From CAZNGF01 sp964572855 (GTDB lineage Bacteria > Bipolaricaulota > Bipolaricaulia > RBG-16-55-9 > JAJCYT01): 38,641 bases of DNA. A program made the translations under genes and the position numbers. The notes under the pieces are model-generated. The model had not been told where the DNA came from. It saw only the letters and a program-made list of their open reading frames with translations, and ran no database searches. Each line of letters begins with the position of its first letter. Position 1 is the first letter of the stretch. Positions 9,284 to 15,991 of the stretch are shown here, piece after piece. The stretch lies in assembly GCA_964572855.1 (NCBI GenBank), contig CAZNGF010000018.1, positions 1 to 38,641 of the forward strand. Reading direction: 5' to 3'.

Positions 9284-9918
9284 GCGAAGAGAAGAAGGTC
9301 AACAAGTCACTCCAAATGATTTTGGTCCTGATGGGCGTGATCGTGGTGGCCACGGCCGTGCTGCAGGGCGTGGACAGCTTCACCGCCGAGATCATCGAGC
9401 GCAACCAGAACCTAACGGTGTTCCAGGGGACGCTCAACGTCCTGGGGATCGAGACGCCCGACGGGGACTACGAGGCGCGCTTCCAGGAGACGGTCGAGCT
9501 CAAGGACGTCACCACACCGGGCCCCTTGCGCACGGTCTACATCGGGCGCCTCGACGGCCAGGTCGTGGGCTACGCCGCCCGCATGCGCGGCGGCGGCTTC
9601 CAGGGCGTGGTGGACATCATCGTGGGCTTCACGCCCGACTTGAGCGAGACCACCGGGTTCGAGGTGGTCGAGTCCGGCGAGACCCCCGGCCTGGGCGCCG
9701 AGATGGCCACCTGCAACGAGCAGTACTGCTTCAAGCAGCAGTTCTACGAGGGGATCACGACCGAGCCCCGCCTGGACTACATCAAGTACCGCGCGCCCGA
9801 GCGGGAGAACCAGTTCGAGGCCATCACGGGCGCGACCTTCACCTCGACGGCCATCCGCGACTTCACCAACAAGGCGCTGGCGCACATGCGCGACATGAAG
9901 GAAGCCGGCGACCTGTAG
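9280..9918 (+). CDS. rnfG: RnfG/NqrC-type FMN-binding subunit
   Basis: 212 residues. One N-terminal membrane helix (about 11-30) anchors a periplasmic FMN-binding domain. The flavinylation motif TGATFTS at 183-189 is complete, with T186 the expected FMN attachment site. Thr replaces the more common Ser as its first residue. The gene overlaps rnfD by four bases. Two Cys (about 145 and 150, in CNEQYC) near the motif are not part of the family consensus as I know it and could form a disulfide in this exported domain. It is followed by a 93-base gap with a possible internal promoter before rnfE. Confidence 0.94.
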   Translation: MSEEKKVNKSLQMILVLMGVIVVATAVLQGVDSFTAEIIERNQNLTVFQGTLNVLGIETPDGDYEARFQETVELKDVTTPGPLRTVYIGRLDGQVVGYAARMRGGGFQGVVDIIVGFTPDLSETTGFEVVESGETPGLGAEMATCNEQYCFKQQFYEGITTEPRLDYIKYRAPERENQFEAITGATFTSTAIRDFTNKALAHMRDMKEAGDL

Positions 9919-9928
9919 GCGGAGCCAC

Positions 9929-9956
9929 TTGAAAACGCGGACCTGTGTAGTACGAT
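9929..9956 (+). promoter_or_regulatory. Possible internal promoter before rnfE
   Basis: TTGAAA (9929-9934), 16 bases, TACGAT (9951-9956), in the only sizeable gap (93 bases) of the early operon. It could raise expression of rnfEAB and the ferredoxin fusion relative to the upstream genes. Confidence 0.35.
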
Positions 9957-10011
9957 TTTTAGAGGTGAAGAGACGAAACGCATGACAAGGACACCATAGG
10001 AGGGTTTGTCC

Positions 10012-10707
10012 GTGGCAACGAACGAAGCCCAAATCCCGCAAGTGCAGGTGAATCAGGCGACCCAGGCGCCGGGTATTCCCATTTGGCGCCGCTGGGAACA
10101 GAGCAAGACGTTCAAAGAGCTGATCGTCGACATCTGGGACGACAACCCGATTTTCCGCATGGTGCTGGCGCTGTGTCCGACCATGGGCGCCACCAACATG
10201 GCGATCAACGGGTTCACCCAGGGCGTGGCCACCATGTTCGCCACGGCGGCCGCCTCGTTCACGATCTCGCTCATCCGCAAGCTCGTCCCCGGCGAGGTGC
10301 GCATCGCGACCTTCATGATCGTGATCGCGGCCTACGTGACCATGGTCGACATCGTGTTGAAGGGGTTTTTCCCGCCGCTGGCCGCGGCGCTGGGGCCCTA
10401 CGTCCCGCTGATCATTACCAACTGCTTCGTGCTGGGGCGGGCCGAGGCCTTCGCCTCCAAGAACGGCCCGCTGCTGAGCTTCGTCGACGCCATCGGCGTC
10501 GGATTGGGCTTCACGGTCTCGCTCACGCTCATCGGCATCGTGCGCGAAATCCTGGGCTTTGGCACGGTGTTCGGCATGCCGTTGCTGGGCGAGGCCTGGG
10601 TGCCGTGGGTGCTCATGATCGTCCCCGGCGGCGCGTTTATCACGGTCGGCCTCTACGTCGGGCTCGTGCGCCAGTTCTCGCCCGGCGGCACGGCCACGGA
10701 GATGTGA
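10012..10707 (+). CDS. rnfE: RnfE/NqrD-type membrane subunit
   Basis: 231 residues, six predicted membrane helices. RnfE pairs with RnfA; the two inverted-topology subunits bind one [2Fe-2S] cluster inside the membrane through four Cys. The two expected Cys are present in LALCPTMGA (C55) and ITNCFVLGRA (C138). The GTG at 10012 is preferred because AGGAGG (9998-10003) lies eight bases upstream; the TTG at 10006 would leave only two bases. The N-terminal 35 residues are longer than usual and predicted cytoplasmic. Confidence 0.95.
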   Translation: MATNEAQIPQVQVNQATQAPGIPIWRRWEQSKTFKELIVDIWDDNPIFRMVLALCPTMGATNMAINGFTQGVATMFATAAASFTISLIRKLVPGEVRIATFMIVIAAYVTMVDIVLKGFFPPLAAALGPYVPLIITNCFVLGRAEAFASKNGPLLSFVDAIGVGLGFTVSLTLIGIVREILGFGTVFGMPLLGEAWVPWVLMIVPGGAFITVGLYVGLVRQFSPGGTATEM

Positions 10708-10713
10708 TTTTCT

Positions 10714-11313
10714 ATGGATATCCTGCTCGTCGTGGTCGGCGCGGTGCTGACCAACAACATCCTGCTCACCACGTTCCTGGGCCTGTGCCCGTTCGTGGGC
10801 GTCTCGGGCCAGTACTCCTCGGCCTCGGGCATGAGCATGGCCGTCATCTTCGTGCTCTCGCTCACCGTGCCGGCCAACTGGCTCTTGAACCACTTCCTGT
10901 TGAAGCCGTTCGGGATGGAGTACCTGCAGTTCGTGACCTTCATCGTCACGATCGCGTTTTTGGTGCAGATCGTCGAGATGTTCCTCAAGCGCTTCTCGCC
11001 CGAGCTCTACAACGCGCTGGGCATCTACCTGCCGCTCATCACGGTGAACTGCGCCATCTTCGGCTCGTCGCTTTGGGCGCTGACGCTCTGGAACCTCAGC
11101 TTCGTGCAGAGCGCGGCGTTTGGCTTCGGCGGCGGGGTGGGCTGGTCGATCGCGATCCTGGCCATGGCGGCCATCCGCGAGCGGCTCAAGTTCTCGCCCG
11201 TGCCCAAGGGGTTGCAGGGCGCCGGTTTGACGCTCATCATTATCGGCCTGATGGCGATGGGATTCGCCGGTTTCTCCGGCATGATCAACCTGATGGACTT
11301 CGGCGGCTCCTAA
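10714..11313 (+). CDS. rnfA: RnfA/NqrE-type membrane subunit
   Basis: 199 residues, six membrane helices, matching the usual length of about 193-200. It supplies the other two Cys of the intramembrane [2Fe-2S] cluster, in GLCPFVG (C25) and VNCAIFG (C113). Together with rnfE it forms the symmetric core through which electrons cross the membrane in Rnf and Nqr. The ATG at 10714 lies six bases after the rnfE stop codon with no strong ribosome site, so translation is probably coupled. Confidence 0.95.
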   Translation: MDILLVVVGAVLTNNILLTTFLGLCPFVGVSGQYSSASGMSMAVIFVLSLTVPANWLLNHFLLKPFGMEYLQFVTFIVTIAFLVQIVEMFLKRFSPELYNALGIYLPLITVNCAIFGSSLWALTLWNLSFVQSAAFGFGGGVGWSIAILAMAAIRERLKFSPVPKGLQGAGLTLIIIGLMAMGFAGFSGMINLMDFGGS

Positions 11314-11344
11314 GGCCGGCCGAAAGACGGGGGCGGCAAAGCAC

Positions 11345-12181
11345 ATGGGATTTCTGATACCGGTCGTTTCGATGGCGGTGTTCGCCGCGGTGGTGGCGGG
11401 CATTCTGGCCTGGGTCAGCAGCGTGCTCGCCCTCGAGGGCGAGGCCAAGGTCAGGATCAGCAACAACGGCCACAGCTTCAAGCTGCCCATGGGGGCCAAC
11501 CTCATGAACGGGATGGGCGAGCTGGGCTACTCGCTCATGGCCCAGTGCGGCGGCGGCGGGACGTGCGCGACCTGCCGGGTCAAGGTCATCTCCGGCATCG
11601 ACGAGCCCAACTCGGCCATGCTGGGGCCGCTCAGCCCCAAGCTCCAGAAGGACGGCTGGATCCTCTCGTGCCAGACCACGGTCATGAACGACGTCGAGGT
11701 CGAGCTGTTCGAGCCGCTGGTGCAGGAGTGGCCCGCCGAGATCGCCACCGACGAAGGCGAGGACGAGGCCGAAAGCGCCGAGGCGCAACTGCCGGCCGAG
11801 GTGGCGGCGCTGCGGAACGTCCTGCCGGGCTTCGACTGCGACGCCTGCGGCTACCCGACCTGCGCGGCCTACGCCCAGGCGGTCGTCGACGGCGAGGCCG
11901 GCCTGGACGCCTGCCTGCCGGGCGGTCAGCCCGTGCTGGAGCGGCTCAAGGCCGCCGCCCAGCAGGCCGGCGTCGTGACGCTCTCGCCCGCGGCCAAAAA
12001 GCTGCGGGATGCCCTGCCGGGCTTCGACTGCGACGCCTGCGGCTACCCGACCTGCAACGCCTACGCTGAGGCCGTGGCCTCGGGCGAAGCGGGGATCGAG
12101 GCCTGCACCCCGGGCGGCGAGCCCGTGCGGACGCGGCTGGATAAAATCGCTCAGGAGGAAGGGGTGTCCGCCGGCGCCTAG
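11345..12181 (+). CDS. rnfB: Hybrid RnfB: membrane anchor, [2Fe-2S] ferredoxin domain, two RnfB-type Fe-S domains
   Basis: 278 residues. Helix 5-29 anchors the protein. Residues about 34-125 form a plant/NqrF-type [2Fe-2S] domain with ligands C68, C74, C77 and C109. Two copies of the four-Cys Fe-S domain that characterises RnfB (PF04060 type) follow: C165, C168, C173, C190 and C229, C232, C237, C254, exactly 64 residues apart. Normal RnfB has one such domain followed by 8Fe ferredoxin motifs; those are absent, and there is no FAD/NAD domain as in NqrF. It occupies the rnfB position in the standard C-D-G-E-A-B order. It likely moves electrons between a soluble donor and the membrane core on the cytoplasmic side. 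Confidence 0.9.
   Translation: MGFLIPVVSMAVFAAVVAGILAWVSSVLALEGEAKVRISNNGHSFKLPMGANLMNGMGELGYSLMAQCGGGGTCATCRVKVISGIDEPNSAMLGPLSPKLQKDGWILSCQTTVMNDVEVELFEPLVQEWPAEIATDEGEDEAESAEAQLPAEVAALRNVLPGFDCDACGYPTCAAYAQAVVDGEAGLDACLPGGQPVLERLKAAAQQAGVVTLSPAAKKLRDALPGFDCDACGYPTCNAYAEAVASGEAGIEACTPGGEPVRTRLDKIAQEEGVSAGA
11821..12055 (+). repeat. 43-base perfect direct repeat inside rnfB
   Basis: Bases 11821-11863 and 12013-12055 are identical over 43 positions, including every third codon position, and are offset by 192 bases (64 codons). They encode the first three Cys ligands of the two tandem Fe-S domains. The flanking halves of the two domains have diverged clearly, so either gene conversion or strong nucleotide-level constraint keeps the core identical. 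Confidence 0.95.
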
Positions 12182-12202
12182 GCTGCGCGCGGGGGGTTAA
12201 CG

Positions 12203-13261
12203 ATGCCAAAGATCCACATTCTAGGCCAGGAAGACGTCGACGTCGCGCCGGGAACGAACCTGCTCACCTTCCTGCAGGAGCGCGGCTACGACACCAAGCT
12301 GCCCGCCTCGTGCGGGGGCGCGGGCCAGTGTTCGACCTGCGCCTGCCGTGTGCTGAGCGGCGTGGGCGAGCCCAATTCGAGCGAGATGGACATCCTGAGC
12401 GACGAGGAGCGCGCCGACCACTGGCGCCTGTCGTGCCAGGTCGAGGTGCAGGAGGACGTCGAGATCGTCGTGCCCGGCTTCGAGCCGCCCGAGTCGCTCG
12501 ACATCGAGGCCGACACGCTTCAACAGGTGCTTGACTACGCCGCCACCAACTTCGCGCTGCGCGAGGTGCGCTCCAGCAAGCGCGTGAGCTCGAAGCGCCT
12601 GCGCGACCTCGCGCTGCGATCTTCAACGATCGTCTCCGGCGCGGCCGACCCGGCCGAGTTCGAGTTGCTGGCCGACGTGTTCAACTACGCGGTCACGGTC
12701 CCAGAGCCGCGCCAACAGCTCGAGCGCGAGTTCGAGCTCGACGAGGCACAGCTCGGCAAGCTGCTGCGCGCCTTCCGCGACCGCGTGCCCGAGCCCGAGG
12801 AAGAGATCCTGATGTACCCGTACTACCTGTACGTGATCGCCTCGATCGGGTTCTTCCTGCTGGTGGCGCTCAGCGGCTACGCGCTGCTGGTGGACGCGCC
12901 GCTGGAGGAGCCGGCCACGCCCTCGTTCACGCCCAACCCCGAGAAGGCCCCGTGGTACTTCCTGGGCATTCAGGAGTTGCTGGCCATCTCGCCCAACTTG
13001 GGCGGGCCGTTCACCTCGGTGGCCGTGGGCGGCGTGGTCGTGCCCACCATCTTCGTGCTGTTCCTGCTCGCGCTGCCCTACATCGAGCCCGCGCTGGAGT
13101 TCTGGCGTGACGACAAGTCCGCCCCGCCGGGACCGCGCATGCGCGACCGCCCCGTGACGACTTCCCTCTTCTTTGGGGTCATGGGCGCGCTGATCGTGCT
13201 CATCATCATCGGCGTCTACTTCCGCGGCCCCGGCTGGGAGTGGGTCACGCCCTGGTCCTGA
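12203..13261 (+). CDS. Fusion of [2Fe-2S] ferredoxin to cytochrome b subunit IV
   Basis: 352 residues in three parts. Residues 1-95 are a [2Fe-2S] ferredoxin with ligands C37, C43, C46 and C78, similar to the domain in the preceding rnfB. Residues about 100-200 are charged and mainly helical, with no recognised family. Residues about 203-352 are cytochrome b subunit IV (PetD-like), with membrane helices near 208-230, 272-293 and 318-340 and the quinol-site signature NPEKAPWYFLGIQELL (245-260), where the classical PEWY is APWY. This supplies the missing C-terminal half of the cytochrome b at 6094. In b6f-type complexes the N-terminus of subunit IV faces the cytoplasmic side, so the ferredoxin would sit beside heme bH and the Rnf soluble domains. 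The start at 12203 has GGGGGG six bases upstream. Confidence 0.92.
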   Translation: MPKIHILGQEDVDVAPGTNLLTFLQERGYDTKLPASCGGAGQCSTCACRVLSGVGEPNSSEMDILSDEERADHWRLSCQVEVQEDVEIVVPGFEPPESLDIEADTLQQVLDYAATNFALREVRSSKRVSSKRLRDLALRSSTIVSGAADPAEFELLADVFNYAVTVPEPRQQLEREFELDEAQLGKLLRAFRDRVPEPEEEILMYPYYLYVIASIGFFLLVALSGYALLVDAPLEEPATPSFTPNPEKAPWYFLGIQELLAISPNLGGPFTSVAVGGVVVPTIFVLFLLALPYIEPALEFWRDDKSAPPGPRMRDRPVTTSLFFGVMGALIVLIIIGVYFRGPGWEWVTPWS

Positions 13262-13278
13262 CGTTCGAACGGCCACGC

Positions 13279-13379
13279 CGCCGTCCGCGCGCCTGACTAT
13301 ATAGCCGTCCAAAAATACCATAGCAAACATATGATCTAGATCAGGTTCGACGCCCCTCCGTAGCGTTTCGCGGACGGCG
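13279..13379. promoter_or_regulatory. Intergenic dyad TGATCTAGATCA inside a long inverted repeat
   Basis: The 217-base space after the Rnf operon holds a perfect 12-base palindrome TGATCTAGATCA (13332-13343). This keeps the TGAT-N4-ATCA core of FNR-family boxes (outer bases A and G instead of T and A). It is enclosed by an 11-base inverted repeat (13279-13289 and 13369-13379) around an AT-richer stretch. It could regulate the small gene at 13479, or the long repeat could end the operon transcript. No convincing -10/-35 pair was found at the expected distance. Confidence 0.35.
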
Positions 13380-13478
13380 TCTGCCCTGTGGGCGAGCGTC
13401 GTTGGGCGGGTCCGTTGGCGCGAGGCCGGTTTTGGATTACGGTGTGCGAGCGAGGAACAACGACCCAAGGAGGGACCC

Positions 13479-13736
13479 ATGCACGACGAGGTCGCACGCG
13501 TGCTGCACCACTTGTCCGACGGCGCAGAGCTGGTCGCGCGCCCGCACGGGATTAGCTACGTTCAGCGGCCGGACGCGCCGCTGTTGTTGGTCGACCGGTC
13601 CGTCCTCAGGCGGCTCAAGCGCGAGGGGTGGGTCCAGCGGGTGCGCCGACAGCCCAACCCGTCTGCGAAGTCGTACCGTTTGAGCGAGCGGGGCCAACGA
13701 CGCTTGCGAACCGAGGCCCTGGCCGAGACGGCCTGA
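13479..13736 (+). CDS. Small winged-helix-like protein, 85 residues
   Basis: 85 residues, preceded by AAGGAGGGACCC and an ATG at good spacing. The C-terminal half (about 40-80) reads as a recognition helix plus wing: 'DRSVLRRLKREGWVQRV' followed by 'KSYRLSERGQRRLR', the pattern at the end of MarR/PadR-type and 'YRLTERG' winged helices. A complete DNA-binding domain of this type is usually somewhat longer, so it may be a minimal or protein-binding version. It directly follows the bc-Rnf operon and could be its regulator, but nothing in the sequence proves that. Confidence 0.65.
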   Translation: MHDEVARVLHHLSDGAELVARPHGISYVQRPDAPLLLVDRSVLRRLKREGWVQRVRRQPNPSAKSYRLSERGQRRLRTEALAETA

Positions 13737-13788
13737 CCCGTCGGGGCGCTACCCGCCATCCGCACACGATGGTCCGGAAGCAAAGGTG

Positions 13789-14202
13789 CTAGATCAGGCG
13801 CCTGGCGGCGTCCACCAGCGCGGATTCCAGCTCGGGGAGCATGGCGGGCGCGTCGGGGGCGAGTTGCCTTTTGAGTTCGGGCACCTTGACGCCGATGGCC
13901 TTGGCCGCGTAGGTGAGCCGGAAGCAGACCGAATCGGTCACCTGGCCGTCCTCGTCGAGGAAGAGCACGGCCACGTCGCCGGGTTTGGGGAAGCGGCTGC
14001 GGTTGCCAAACTGACTCACGGGGACGCGCGGCAGCATGCGGAACGCCCCGTCGGCCAAGTGCAGCACGCGCAAGACCTGGCGGGACGAATCGTACGGCTT
14101 CTCGGCCCAACGGTAACGCTTGACCCGGCGGATCAGGGCGGCATCCGGCGGGCCGGTTTCCGCGCGCACGAGCAGCTTTTCCAACGCGTACCAGTCCGCC
14201 AT
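13789..14202 (-). CDS. Hypothetical protein, 137 residues
   Basis: The ATG at 14202 is chosen because GGAAGGGAG lies about eight bases upstream; an ATG at 14253 would overlap the end of the upstream gene. The protein is soluble, with a basic N-terminal half, a central beta-rich section (about 65-95, with 'PGDVAVLFLDEDGQV') and C-terminal helices. No signal peptide and no family I recognise. It follows the gene at 14250-14816 by 47 bases on the same strand, so the two are probably co-transcribed. Confidence 0.65.
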   Translation of the reverse strand: MADWYALEKLLVRAETGPPDAALIRRVKRYRWAEKPYDSSRQVLRVLHLADGAFRMLPRVPVSQFGNRSRFPKPGDVAVLFLDEDGQVTDSVCFRLTYAAKAIGVKVPELKRQLAPDAPAMLPELESALVDAARRLI

Positions 14203-14249
14203 GGCTTGCTCCCTTCCACGGGACAGTGTATCCGCTGGCCGGACCGGAA

Positions 14250-14816
14250 TCATCCGGCACGCGTGAGGGAGAGGCCGCGAGCGGGGCGGTGCCGGGGCGC
14301 ATCGCGGGCTGCGCTGTCCTCCTCCTCCTCCTCGCTGCGCCCCTCATTTGAACCCGGGTTCTCTGACTCAAAGTCGAACTCGGGCGGCGAGCACTGCGGC
14401 TCGGAGAAGTAGATGTGCTGGGTGACGTGGCTCGGCGCCTCGGGGTCGGTCACCACCGGGCCCTCCATGCCGACGGGGGCGGCCGTTTCGGATTCGGGCA
14501 CCGTGTAGGCGTACTGCACGCCCACCAGCAAGTCGGTCTCGTCGTAGAGCAGGATCTGCACCCCGCCCCGCTCGCCGGCGACCCAAGCGTCGAGCTGGTC
14601 GGAGCGGGCGTAGCGAATCCCCACGCCGGGTGCGCACGACTCGTCCAGGGCCTCGTAGCCGGCCCGCTCGGCCTGCCGCACGTCGAGCACGTTGTCGAAG
14701 TAGGGCGTGATCCAGGAGTTGTCCGGATCGTAAGCCCCCTCGTCGCTCGGGCCGGGCACGGCGCCCAAGGCGATGGCCGCCGCCGCGATCACGGTCCAGC
14801 GATGTCCCTTGCCCAT
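14250..14816 (-). CDS. Secreted hypothetical protein, 188 residues
   Basis: AAGGAGGGTTCT precedes the ATG at 14816, and the N-terminus is a signal peptide (basic MGKGHR, then Ala-rich hydrophobic residues 8-20). The mature protein is acidic and low in Lys, with one Cys near residue 61 and one near 142, followed by a Glu/Ser-rich low-complexity tail (about 148-168) and a basic end. It is probably exported. No family recognised. It heads a two-gene unit with the 13789 gene. Confidence 0.7.
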   Translation of the reverse strand: MGKGHRWTVIAAAAIALGAVPGPSDEGAYDPDNSWITPYFDNVLDVRQAERAGYEALDESCAPGVGIRYARSDQLDAWVAGERGGVQILLYDETDLLVGVQYAYTVPESETAAPVGMEGPVVTDPEAPSHVTQHIYFSEPQCSPPEFDFESENPGSNEGRSEEEEEDSAARDAPRHRPARGLSLTRAG

Positions 14817-14951
14817 AGAACCCTCCTTGTGTCTTGAGTCGGGCCGAGCCTAAGGGCCGCGCCCGGAGCGCGTCGATGAACCGTTTCAGCTCAGGTCGTG
14901 ACGTGACGCACGTGCCCGGTTGCCCCGCGTCGCCCGGCGGTTCGAGCCAAA

Positions 14952-14995
14952 ACATGACGCAGGTCATGTGTGCCGCGTCGCGTGCTCGCTAGACT
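14952..14995 (+). promoter_or_regulatory. CRP/FNR-like dyad with class-II-spaced -10, upstream of the copper-type genes
   Basis: ACATGAC-GCAG-GTCATGT (14952-14969) is a perfect 7-4-7 inverted repeat containing TGA-N6-TCA, the core of CRP/FNR-family sites. TAGACT (14990-14995) lies so that the dyad centre falls at -41.5 from the predicted start at 15002, the classic class II activator position. The transcript leader would then be only 15 bases, with GGGAGGAG at its 5' end, which is tight. This is a pattern match with a testable geometry. Confidence 0.5.
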
Positions 14996-15016
14996 GGTTT
15001 GGGAGGAGTTAAGCGC

Positions 15017-15313
15017 ATGTGGAAGCGAACGGCAACGTTGATTCTGACCGTCCTGCTGCTGGCCTCGGCCCTGGGTGGGATCGGGGCGCACGCGAGCGCG
15101 GCGCCGTCGCATGCCTCCCAAGGGGAGGCCGCCCTGCCCTGCTGCGACGGGGAAGTCGCCCAGCAAGCCGGGTCCAACTGTCCGGTCTGCGGCGCGGCGC
15201 TGAGCGCGGACTGGAACGCGCCTCCGAGTGCGCTGCCCGGCGCGTTGCGCGCCCCCCTCCTCCGACTGGAACGCCCTATCACGGCCACGCTCCCTTGGCA
15301 CCCGCCCGCCTGA
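15017..15313 (+). CDS. Small Cys-rich secreted protein next to a DUF411 gene
   Basis: 98 residues. The ATG at 15017 has GGGAGGAG eight bases upstream. A signal peptide (about 1-27, ending near AHASAA) precedes a short mature domain with a CC pair (about 42-43) and a CPVC motif (about 55-58), giving four Cys that could bind a soft metal. The remainder is Pro/Leu-rich and ends in 'LPWHPPA'. It resembles the small His/Cys proteins found beside copper-handling genes, and the next gene is such a candidate. The family is not identified, and metal binding is inferred. Confidence 0.65.
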   Translation: MWKRTATLILTVLLLASALGGIGAHASAAPSHASQGEAALPCCDGEVAQQAGSNCPVCGAALSADWNAPPSALPGALRAPLLRLERPITATLPWHPPA

Positions 15314-15399
15314 GCCGTCCTTTCTGTCTCGCATCCAAACGGACATCCGCCCTGCTGGGGCGCCTGCCGCACACGACATACCAGAAAGGATGGCTCCGA

Positions 15400-15906
15400 A
15401 TGAACTTTCACACCCTGACGAATCGTCCCCTGTCGCGACGACAACTCCTGTGGGCCGGCTTCGCCGGATTGTTGAGCTTGGCCGCGCTGAGCGGCTGCGC
15501 GCCGCAGACGGGCGCTTCCCAGTCGGGCCGGACGACGGCCCTGACCCGGGCGACCATGTACAAATCGCCCACGTGCTCGTGCTGCGGCGAGTACGCCGCC
15601 TACCTGGAGGCCAACCGCTTCGAGATCGAGGTCGTGCTGGACGAGGACGTGGCCCGGCCCAAGGCGGCCTTCGGCGTGCCGGCCGCCATGTGGAGCTGCC
15701 ACACGCTGCGGGTCGGGGACTACTTCGTCGAGGGCCACGTCCCGCTGGCCGCGATCGAGCACCTGCTGCGCACGCGGCCCGACATCGACGGCATCGCGCT
15801 CCCCGGGATGCCCGCCGGCTCGCCCGGCATGCCCGGGCGCAAGACCGAGGTGTTCGTGATCCACGCGATCAAGGACGGGCAGGTCAGCGAATTTATGCGG
15901 ATTTGA
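15400..15906 (+). CDS. DUF411 (CopG-like) metal-binding Tat lipoprotein
   Basis: 168 residues. DUF411 proteins are periplasmic, linked to copper resistance clusters, and bind metal through conserved Cys. The family landmarks are all visible: YKSPTCSCCGEYAAYL, AAMWSCHTLRVGDYFVEGHV, and the PGMPAGSPGMPG tail. The N-terminus combines a Tat motif (SRRQLLW) with a lipobox (LSGC), so the protein is probably exported folded and attached to the membrane outer face. AAAGGA lies nine bases before the ATG at 15400. It is 86 bases downstream of the Cys-rich small protein and likely in the same transcript behind the CRP/FNR-like dyad. Confidence 0.92.
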   Translation: MNFHTLTNRPLSRRQLLWAGFAGLLSLAALSGCAPQTGASQSGRTTALTRATMYKSPTCSCCGEYAAYLEANRFEIEVVLDEDVARPKAAFGVPAAMWSCHTLRVGDYFVEGHVPLAAIEHLLRTRPDIDGIALPGMPAGSPGMPGRKTEVFVIHAIKDGQVSEFMRI

Positions 15907-15917
15907 GGTTTCGCGAG

Positions 15918-15951
15918 CAGGATGGGGGCGGGCGCTATCGCCCTCATCCTG
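15918..15951. terminator. Hairpin between convergent genes
   Basis: CAGGATGGGGGC (15918-15929) pairs with GCCCTCATCCTG (15940-15951) over 12 positions with one G-U pair and a ten-base loop. It lies between the stop codons of the DUF411 gene and the convergent 15992 gene. There is no U-run, but a bidirectional terminator is the natural reading. Confidence 0.5.
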
Positions 15952-15991
15952 ACCTGCTCCCCTCAAGGGAGAAAGGACAAGACGACCCCGC

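Noticed and set aside
8365..9918. 517-codon frame overlapping rnfD and running into rnfG
   Set aside because: It covers rnfD in another frame with an Arg/His/Gly/Ala-rich composition typical of GC-rich shadow frames; only its last part, from 9280, is the real rnfG.
9412..11505. 697-codon minus-strand frame opposite rnfG-rnfE-rnfA
   Set aside because: Long His/Arg/Gln-rich antisense frame; the plus-strand genes are unmistakable membrane subunits with conserved Cys and FMN motifs.
13341..13360. GGTTCGAC, reminiscent of a tRNA T-loop
   Set aside because: No matching T-stem, anticodon arm or acceptor stem around it.
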